Assembly: GCA_020428585.1 (NCBI GenBank)
Contig: JAGQMP010000012.1
Coordinates: forward strand, 1-18,741
Reading direction: 5' to 3'
Origin: Patescibacteria group bacterium
Lineage (GTDB): Bacteria; Patescibacteriota; Minisyncoccia; Phycocordibacterales; UBA1006
DNA: 18,741 bases
The translations under genes and the position numbers were made by a program. The notes under the pieces were generated by a model that saw nothing but the letters and a program-made list of their open reading frames with translations, was not told the DNA's origin and did not search any database. Positions 14,038 through 18,741 of the stretch are shown one piece after another; the stretch's first letter is position 1, and each line of letters begins with the position of its first letter.

Positions 14038-15198
14038 TTATTTATTTTTTGTCCAAAAGGATTTGATCAATGCAAAGATCTTTGCAAGATCAAATTGGAT
14101 TGGCGTCCCGTCAGAATTACCTATCTCTGTTACCGTTTCATGGGCATAAAGATTGGCTATCAAGGCAGCTTTTTGTTGAGCAACCTTGGGATCTACACCA
14201 CTTAGAACAAGTTTTTGATAAGCATCTTTATAGGCCTCGGTAATTTGTCTTGCTAATTCTCTTTCAGCAGCAGCCTTACCTTCTCCCTCCAAGATCAATC
14301 TAACCTTTTCAGCACCAGCAACAACTTCCACCTTGAGTGCATTAATGACATCTTTATCCATCGGAACCAGAGTCTTAATACTTACCGCAACATTCAATCC
14401 AACTTCATCAAAGTAAAATTCATCTTCAAGGCGACTTTTTTGACCAGTCAGGAAATGAGGTTCTTTGGGTGTGAGTTGGGTTAATTTCCCAAGTTCACTG
14501 TTGAATTGTTTCACAAAACGATCAGTTCCATCCGAACCATCTCCAGCCTTCATCACTTGTTGTAAGGTCATGTTGTCGCAAGCATTATTTATTGCTTGCA
14601 AGGAAATATCCTCGATTTTTTCATCGATTATTTTATTCATGTCTTCCACCGTTTTAATTTCATTTGCGGTGCTCAGCATGAGACTCGTTGTTTTCCAAGG
14701 ATTCACATTTGCCTTTCTCAAGGTTTTCGTCCCTAACAGTAAAATCCCGTCTTTTGTTTTGATGTTCAAAAAATTGACATCTCTATTGGGATATTCCTTA
14801 GGGAATAGGACCATTGAAAAGATATCTCCGAAAAAGATGATTTTGGATAAATAGCGATACTTACCTTCAATGAGGTGGTACTGCTTTCCCTTGAACTTTC
14901 CTTGTACTTCGCCTTGGATTTTTCCAAGGGCGTAATATCCGTAAGGCACTTCCATGAATCCATTCGTGGATTGGACTTGCATTACAAGTCTGATTATCCC
15001 GACAACACCAGATACGATGAAGGCATTCCATCCTATGAATAAGGAGAGAATTAACCCAAGTCCTGTAGTTATCACTAATAGCTCGATAGCTATGTAACCC
15101 AGAGAAAATCTCCAGGCATTGCGTTCCCAAATTCTGGGAGTTATTCGATACATATTAATGTTGTTAAATGCACCGAAAAAGTTAAAAATTTTGTCCAT
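14038..15198 (-). CDS. SPFH/Band-7-like membrane protein
   Basis: This 386-residue protein has two closely spaced hydrophobic segments (about 31-54 and 57-74). A mixed alpha/beta region follows to about residue 300, including DDKIIDEKIEDIS-like spacing and FDEVGLNVAVSIKTLVPMD. A helical, Ala/Glu/Lys-rich stretch then starts with GEGKAAAERELARQI (about 305-320) and runs into YKDAYQKLVLSGVDPKVAQQKAAL. That ending is typical of SPFH (stomatin/flotillin/HflK) proteins, which oligomerise into membrane scaffolds and often control proteases or membrane domains. No enzyme motif is seen. The start at 15198 lies two bases after the upstream stop, so the two genes form one operon. The coding sequence is more AT-rich than the pilin-like genes around it. 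Family call is moderate. Confidence 0.55.
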   Translation of the reverse strand: MDKIFNFFGAFNNINMYRITPRIWERNAWRFSLGYIAIELLVITTGLGLILSLFIGWNAFIVSGVVGIIRLVMQVQSTNGFMEVPYGYYALGKIQGEVQGKFKGKQYHLIEGKYRYLSKIIFFGDIFSMVLFPKEYPNRDVNFLNIKTKDGILLLGTKTLRKANVNPWKTTSLMLSTANEIKTVEDMNKIIDEKIEDISLQAINNACDNMTLQQVMKAGDGSDGTDRFVKQFNSELGKLTQLTPKEPHFLTGQKSRLEDEFYFDEVGLNVAVSIKTLVPMDKDVINALKVEVVAGAEKVRLILEGEGKAAAERELARQITEAYKDAYQKLVLSGVDPKVAQQKAALIANLYAHETVTEIGNSDGTPIQFDLAKIFALIKSFWTKNK

Positions 15199-15200
15199 TG

Positions 15201-15632
15201 CTATTTTGGGATTAAGGTTATTTCAAGGTTTACGTCTGTACTGGTCGGAGTAACCCAAAGACCAGTATCAGTTGATCGGTCTTTATTAGCAGTTACATCT
15301 CGGTAGATGCTGTCTTTCTCTCCGGAGCTATACTCCACGAGGATGGAAGCCTTCGGATCTCGGTTGCGGTCATAGTAATGTATTTTTCTATTTCCGCGTT
15401 CACCACCGAAATCAAAGTATACTCTTTCACCTTTTTTTATTTTTTTAGGTTCGAGAACTTTCTTTTCTGCTGTGGTAACTACATACTCTTTTCCTGAGTT
15501 CGGATTGTTTTTTAAATAATTTCGAATGGAAAAGAAGATAATGCCTACGATTACGACAATAATCCACAGGTAAGAGCCTTTACTCTTACCTTTTGAAGAT
15601 TTGTCTTCTCTAGTAATTTCTAAACTTTGCAT
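15201..15632 (-). CDS. Single-helix membrane protein, unknown
   Basis: I do not recognise this 143-residue protein. A basic cytoplasmic N-terminus (about 1-20, KSSKGKSKG) precedes one membrane helix (about 21-38, YLWIIVVIVGIIFFSI). The remaining 100 residues are predicted to lie outside, rich in charged and aromatic residues, probably beta-structured (YFDFGGERGNRKIHYYD, then ILVEYSSGEKDS and LWVTPTSTDVNLEITLIPK). There are no cysteines. It is the first gene of the operon with the SPFH-like protein and may present or modulate it at the membrane. It is clearly more AT-rich than the flanking plus-strand genes and has a consensus promoter upstream. Confidence 0.65.
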   Translation of the reverse strand: MQSLEITREDKSSKGKSKGSYLWIIVVIVGIIFFSIRNYLKNNPNSGKEYVVTTAEKKVLEPKKIKKGERVYFDFGGERGNRKIHYYDRNRDPKASILVEYSSGEKDSIYRDVTANKDRSTDTGLWVTPTSTDVNLEITLIPK

Positions 15633-15659
15633 ATATTTTCATTTTTTAATGTTTGCTTG

Positions 15660-15688
15660 ATTATATACTATATTATATATATTGTCAA
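15660..15688 (-). promoter_or_regulatory. Consensus sigma-70 promoter of the SPFH operon
   Basis: On the minus strand TTGACA (15688-15683) and TATAAT (15665-15660) are both perfect and separated by exactly 17 bases. The leader is about 20 bases, A-rich, with no Shine-Dalgarno motif. This is the strongest-looking promoter in the window. Confidence 0.88.
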
Positions 15689-15735
15689 TATATAACACAT
15701 TGATTTTTTAAACTTTCTCAGACTTTTCTTTGGTG

Positions 15736-15741
15736 TATAAT
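15736..15741 (+). promoter_or_regulatory. Promoter -10 box of the second pilin-like operon
   Basis: Perfect TATAAT with TTTGGTG upstream ends six bases before the ATG at 15748. The transcript would be leaderless. Confidence 0.68.
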
Positions 15742-15747
15742 CAGATT

Positions 15748-16173
15748 ATGAAAAAACGCCTAAATAGTTTGCTTTTGTTCATGTTTTCTTTTGCTCTTAT
15801 TCCAATACATGTTTTTGCTCAAATTGATGCAACCAGTGGAGGTAGTGGTGGTATTGATGCAACCAGTAATGGAAATGGTAGTGGTTCAGCACCCTCAATC
15901 AAACTCGAAAATCCTCTCGCCGGGGGTGGGATTAATGATATTCCAACTTTGGTTCAGGAGATTTTAAACATTGTCCTTACGATCGGGGTGCCTTTGATCG
16001 TGGTGGCAATTATTTATGCGGGTTATAAATTCATCGCAGCTCAGGGAAATTCGGAAAAGTTAAAAGAGGCAAAGAACACTCTTGTCTATGTTCTGGTTGG
16101 TGCAGCAATTTTGCTCGCCGCCTACGCGATTGCATCAGTTATTGTCAGCACGGTAACCGCCATCCGTGGCTAG
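15748..16173 (+). CDS. T4SS-pilin-like protein (VirB2/TrbC type)
   Basis: The 141 residues start with a signal peptide (about 1-23, cleavage near VFA-QIDA). A Gly/Ser/Asn-rich segment in which IDATS occurs twice follows. Next come the pilin domain's first helix (about 72-90, VPLIVVAIIYAGYKFI), the loop AAQGNSEKLKEAKN and the second helix (about 109-134, LVYVLVGAAILLAAYAIASVIV). The AGYKFIxAxG and KEAKNTLxYVLVG pattern is the most canonical T4SS_pilin match in the window and resembles the C-terminal domain of the 503-residue protein at 11516-13027. Cysteines are absent. It leads a three-gene operon with 4-base gaps; the ATG at 15748 is chosen over an in-frame TTG at 15730 because of the -10 box. 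Confidence 0.85.
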   Translation: MKKRLNSLLLFMFSFALIPIHVFAQIDATSGGSGGIDATSNGNGSGSAPSIKLENPLAGGGINDIPTLVQEILNIVLTIGVPLIVVAIIYAGYKFIAAQGNSEKLKEAKNTLVYVLVGAAILLAAYAIASVIVSTVTAIRG

Positions 16174-16177
16174 GTCT

Positions 16178-16519
16178 ATGTCACGTTCTTTCAGTATTAA
16201 AACTCTGATCCTTGGAACGATGCTTTTGCCGTTTGTCGCGTCTGCCGAAACCCTCAGCGATATCGTCACGACCTTTGTCCAATTCGTAGGGCAGTTTGTG
16301 ATGCCGTTACTATTCTCGATCGCACTGGCTTGGTTTATTTGGGTGGTGATTGATTTCATCAGAAACGCGGACAGTGCCGAAGAACGCAAAAAGGGACGAC
16401 GTCGCATCTTGTGGGGAATCATCGTCCTTTTTGTGATGGTTGCATATTTGGGCATTACCAGCGTCTTTACGACGACCTTCTTTGGATCCGATCCTATCTT
16501 GCCTCAATTGTGGAAATAA
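16178..16519 (+). CDS. T4SS-pilin-like two-helix membrane protein
   Basis: The 113 residues have a signal peptide (about 1-22, cleavage near ASA-ETLS). The first helix (about 34-55, VMPLLFSIALAWFIWVVI), a strongly basic loop (AEERKKGRRR) and the second helix (about 73-96, LWGIIVLFVMVAYLGITSVF) follow, with a short polar end. It shares ILWGII with the protein at 13582-13962 and the VVxDF stretch with the next gene. ATG 16178 is 4 bases after the previous stop. A GTG at 16166 would overlap the previous gene and is less likely. It is the middle gene of the 15748-16862 operon. Confidence 0.78.
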   Translation: MSRSFSIKTLILGTMLLPFVASAETLSDIVTTFVQFVGQFVMPLLFSIALAWFIWVVIDFIRNADSAEERKKGRRRILWGIIVLFVMVAYLGITSVFTTTFFGSDPILPQLWK

Positions 16520-16523
16520 TCGT

Positions 16524-16862
16524 ATGAAAAAATATCTAACAACTATGATCGCTTTGGCCGCGCCATCCATCGCCTTGGGGCAGGGGAATGCCGCTGACGC
16601 ACGGACCCTGGCCGGGTTTCTGTCCAACCTGATCAACGGGCAGATTATTCCGATTCTGGTAGCAGCCGCGTTGCTCTATACTCTGTACGCGGTCGTCGAT
16701 TTCATGGCGGCGAAACGGGATTCCCAGACCAAAGAAGAAAAGAAACAGAGAATCTTTTGGGGAATTATTGGACTCTTTATCATCATCTCCATCTGGTCCT
16801 TGGTTGCGATCGTCGGGCGCACCTTCGGTATCTTTGCAGGAGGAACCTTGAGGACGAATTAA
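16524..16862 (+). CDS. T4SS-pilin-like two-helix membrane protein
   Basis: The 112 residues have a signal peptide (about 1-19, cleavage near ALG-QGNA). The first helix (about 38-58, IIPILVAAALLYTLYAVV), the loop AAKRDSQTKEEKKQR and the second helix (about 74-98, FWGIIGLFIIISIWSLVAIVG) follow. It closely resembles the protein at 13143-13505, sharing NLIN, GLF-SxW and TFGI--GGTL, but lacks that protein's terminal cysteines. The ATG lies 4 bases after the preceding stop. No terminator follows before the tRNA promoter at 16867, so read-through into the tRNA genes is possible. Confidence 0.8.
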   Translation: MKKYLTTMIALAAPSIALGQGNAADARTLAGFLSNLINGQIIPILVAAALLYTLYAVVDFMAAKRDSQTKEEKKQRIFWGIIGLFIIISIWSLVAIVGRTFGIFAGGTLRTN

Positions 16863-16866
16863 GAGC

Positions 16867-16894
16867 TTGCACAAAGGTTCGTTATCTATATAAT
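16867..16894 (+). promoter_or_regulatory. Promoter of the tRNA pair
   Basis: TTGCAC (16867-16872), a 16-base spacer and TATAAT (16889-16894). Transcription would begin about five bases before tRNA-Lys. Confidence 0.7.
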
Positions 16895-16905
16895 CGTTCC
16901 TGTTA

Positions 16906-16978
16906 CCGCTTGTAGCTCAGTTGGTAGAGCAGCTGGCTCTTAACCAGACGGTCGTAGGTTCGAATCCTACCAGGCGGA
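16906..16978 (+). tRNA. tRNA-Lys (anticodon CUU)
   Basis: The acceptor CCGCTTG pairs with CAGGCGG, the D arm is GCTC/GAGC, and the anticodon loop CTCTTAA gives CTT. The T arm is GTAGG-TTCGAAT-CCTAC and the discriminator is A. The 3' CCA is not encoded (ACAC follows). The outermost anticodon-stem pair is G-A, a mismatch. Confidence 0.93.
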
Positions 16979-16996
16979 CACGTGAAAACGTAACAT

Positions 16997-17081
16997 GCCC
17001 AGGTGGTGGAATTGGTAGACACGCTGGTCTTAGGAACCAGTGCAGCAATGCGTGGAGGTTCGAGCCCTCTCCTGGGCACCA
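16997..17081 (+). tRNA. tRNA-Leu (anticodon UAG)
   Basis: The acceptor GCCCAGG pairs with CCTGGGC, followed by A and an encoded CCA. The anticodon stem CTGGT/ACCAG encloses CTTAGGA, giving TAG. A long variable arm (around 17041-17053) marks a class II tRNA. Confidence 0.93.
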
Positions 17082-17123
17082 AACAAAAAACTGGATTTAA
17101 ATATCTAGTTTTTTGTTTGGTGC
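17076..17123 (+). terminator. Terminator whose left arm includes the tRNA-Leu 3' end
   Basis: Perfect 17-base arms (17076-17092 and 17107-17123) enclose a partly paired centre. The left arm starts with GCACCA, the end of tRNA-Leu. The right arm is rich in T (TTTTTTGTTT). It ends the tRNA transcript. Confidence 0.85.
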
Positions 17124-17166
17124 ACGATGTGGGACTGTGTTCGGATAAATATACTAGAAGCTGGTA

Positions 17167-17172
17167 TATAAT
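17167..17172 (+). promoter_or_regulatory. Promoter -10 box of the symporter gene
   Basis: Perfect TATAAT with CTGGTA upstream ends six bases before the ATG at 17179. No clear -35 is seen. The transcript would be leaderless. Confidence 0.65.
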
Positions 17173-17178
17173 TAGTTT

Positions 17179-18552
17179 ATGAACATCTCTATTCTCGATG
17201 GATCTATAATCATCATCTACCTTATGCTCATTCTCACTATTGGTCTGTTCATTAGTCGCAAAGAGGGAGTTGAGAGTTACTTTGTGAACAACCGCTCAAC
17301 CAGGCTGTTCTTTTTGGTCTTTACAGCCCTCTCTACGAGCATAGGAGCGGGAACAGTGTTGGGCGTGGCAAGCTCTAGTTTCTCAACAGGTATCTCACTT
17401 GGTGTTACCTTTATGATTGCCTCAGTCTTAGGTTGGGGACTTATGGGGTATCTAGCTCCACGCATTAAAAAGTTTGGAGATGATACGAGGGCGTACACCT
17501 TTGGTGACTACCTCGCTCATCAGTACTCAGAGAGTACCCGAAAGGTTAGCAGAATCGTCGTTGTGGTCGCTTACTTCTTCGCGACTGCCATTCAGTTTGT
17601 TGCGTTCGCACAACTGATTAACGTAACAACGAACCTCAGTTTTACTCCAGCCATTCTAATAGTTGCTCTGGTGACCATCATCTACACAACGCTCGCAGGA
17701 GTGAAGGGTGACTTTGTAACTGATAGCATTCAGTTCTTCATCATACTTCCCGTTTTTATCTTCCTCTTTCTAGAAGGATTTTCTATAGTTGGATTTCAAG
17801 AGCTACTAACTCTTCCAGATGGTTTCTTTAATTTGTACAGTTACGACGGTCCTACATTTTTCTGGGCAGGGCTTGCACTTGGGTTCCCGTTGATTGTAAC
17901 TTCGGTGGATGCTTGGCAGCGTGTGTTTGCTGCTGATAACAGAAAGACAGCTCGAAAGGCGTTCTGGATTTCAGGAGCCCTGAAGATACTTGCTATTGGT
18001 GCGGCTATGGTGGTTGGCTTCCTTGCATTCCACATTGTGCCCAACGCTCCACAGGATGCTGCGATGTTTGCACTGATGCAAGAGATTCTACCTTCAGGTT
18101 TGTTGGGTCTCGGTTTAGCGAGTATTCTTGCCATCATTATGTCCACCGTCGATACGGGTATCTTGGTTGGTTCGGCAACCATCACCAAAGACTTCTACCT
18201 GGTTAAAAATCCGAACGCATCGAACACACAGATTCTAAAGGTAGGTCGTTTATCATCACTACTATTTGGAATTGGTGGTTTACTACTCGCCTACTTCATC
18301 AACGACATTGTCATCTTAGGTGTCGTGTCGGTTCAAATTCTCTTAATTTTCGCACCTGCTCTACTCGGTGGTTTGGTATGGAACATCAACAACAAGCAAG
18401 CTGCTTTTTGGAGCATTCTCTTTGGCTTCATGGTGACTTTGGCTGTGCTACCTTTCGACGTGAACAGAGCTTTTATTCCTGGAATAGTAGTTTCAATTGT
18501 TGCTTATCTCGTTCCGTTGATTTTTTCTCAAGGAGAAACAAAAATATCGTAG
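17179..18552 (+). CDS. Sodium:solute symporter family transporter
   Basis: The 457 residues form about 12-13 membrane helices with the SSS (SSF) family layout. These transporters couple sodium entry to uptake of sugars, amino acids, vitamins or organic acids. The unwound first helix region is TALSTSIGAGTVLG (about 49-62). The conserved later signature is IIMSTVDTGILVGSATITKDFY (about 314-335), which corresponds to the sodium-site helix and the conserved Asp-x-x-x-x-x loop. Other typical features are TLAGVKGDFVTDSIQF and SVDAWQRVFAAD. The substrate cannot be deduced. It is monocistronic with its own promoter and terminator. Its codon and base use look less GC-rich than gyrA, so transfer is possible but unproven. 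Confidence 0.9.
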   Translation: MNISILDGSIIIIYLMLILTIGLFISRKEGVESYFVNNRSTRLFFLVFTALSTSIGAGTVLGVASSSFSTGISLGVTFMIASVLGWGLMGYLAPRIKKFGDDTRAYTFGDYLAHQYSESTRKVSRIVVVVAYFFATAIQFVAFAQLINVTTNLSFTPAILIVALVTIIYTTLAGVKGDFVTDSIQFFIILPVFIFLFLEGFSIVGFQELLTLPDGFFNLYSYDGPTFFWAGLALGFPLIVTSVDAWQRVFAADNRKTARKAFWISGALKILAIGAAMVVGFLAFHIVPNAPQDAAMFALMQEILPSGLLGLGLASILAIIMSTVDTGILVGSATITKDFYLVKNPNASNTQILKVGRLSSLLFGIGGLLLAYFINDIVILGVVSVQILLIFAPALLGGLVWNINNKQAAFWSILFGFMVTLAVLPFDVNRAFIPGIVVSIVAYLVPLIFSQGETKIS

Positions 18553-18569
18553 GTACCTACGATATTTTT
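18540..18569 (+). terminator. Palindromic terminator of the symporter gene
   Basis: A 30-base perfect palindrome (AAAAATATCGTAG-GTAC-CTACGATATTTTT) includes the symporter stop codon TAG in its left arm and ends in TTTTT. Confidence 0.88.
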
Positions 18570-18682
18570 GCATCAGTGCGGATAGGGAGAATCACTGTGC
18601 TACTTTATTTTTTATATTCACTTTATTCATTAAAATATAAGTTCCCAGCATAAACTTCTCATCTCCCGAATCCACATAAAAC

Positions 18683-18712
18683 AAAAGCCAACGACATAAA
18701 GTCAAGGCTTTT
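18683..18712 (-). terminator. Terminator of an off-window minus-strand gene
   Basis: AAAAGCC and GGCTTTT form the outer stem, with GAC-ATAAA-GTC inside. On the minus strand TTTTGTTTT follows. It probably ends a gene lying beyond 18741. No coding sequence is recognisable in 18570-18741. Confidence 0.6.
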
Positions 18713-18741
18713 ACTTTGGTGTCAATCTACCGATTGGCTAA

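Noticed and set aside
15730..15747. Upstream TTG start for the pilin-like gene at 15748
   Set aside because: It would put the -10 box inside the coding region and add residues before the signal peptide.
18378..18653. 91-residue frame past the symporter end
   Set aside because: Most of it is an out-of-frame overlap with the symporter, and the rest passes through the terminator palindrome.
1..18741. CRISPR array, transposase or phage genes
   Set aside because: No regularly spaced direct repeats, no transposase or integrase motif, and no phage structural gene were seen.
18570..18741. C-terminal end of a minus-strand gene at the right edge
   Set aside because: Only four or five codons would be visible before a stop in either open frame; too short to support.

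Overview
This window reads as a piece of a Candidate Phyla Radiation (Patescibacteria, probably Parcubacteria-like) chromosome. Supporting signs are a compact four-repeat S1 protein, a short Pth, solute-binding proteins with no permease beside them, membrane-anchored proteins without lipoboxes, many small two-helix T4SS-pilin-like proteins, very tight gene packing and almost no Shine-Dalgarno sequences. TGA is used as a normal stop (for example at 2822-2824 and 7131-7133), so this is not a TGA-recoding lineage. The taxonomic call is inferred from gene content; no marker gene was placed on a tree. No gene-free stretch exceeds about 220 bases.

Layout. 1-2198 (minus): secG, a family-5 extracellular solute-binding protein and the start of an RsuA/RluB-type pseudouridine synthase form one tight operon that leaves the window at base 1. 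2303-3543 (plus): a membrane-anchored peptidoglycan-binding protein, a large hairpin, then pth. 3570-5186 (minus): an AT-rich 93-residue putative zinc protein, large hairpins, and the ribosomal S1 gene, whose leader holds a 14-codon upstream ORF and a terminator-like hairpin. 5345-5908 (plus): an AT-rich Nudix-like gene with its own promoter. 6121-9583 (plus): operon of a degenerate metallo-beta-lactamase-fold protein, a small membrane-anchored protein and gyrA. 9643-13027 (plus): operon of a SAM methyltransferase, a family-1 solute-binding protein and a 503-residue secreted protein ending in a T4SS-pilin-like domain.

13143-16862: five more small two-helix pilin-like genes, interrupted by an AT-rich minus-strand operon (14038-15632) encoding an SPFH/Band-7-like membrane protein and a single-helix membrane protein. 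16906-17081: tRNA-Lys(CUU) and tRNA-Leu(UAG). 17179-18552: a sodium:solute symporter-family transporter. The last 190 bases hold terminators only.

The most distinctive content is the set of six T4SS-pilin-like proteins within 5.4 kb, one fused to a large ectodomain, with an SPFH-like operon lodged inside. A second theme is expression signals. Many transcription units show a -10 box ending six bases before the ATG, which predicts leaderless mRNAs. The AT-rich accessory genes instead carry TTGACA-N17 promoters and short A-rich leaders. One leaderless promoter (6096-6120) is covered by a perfect 11-bp-arm inverted repeat that looks like an operator.
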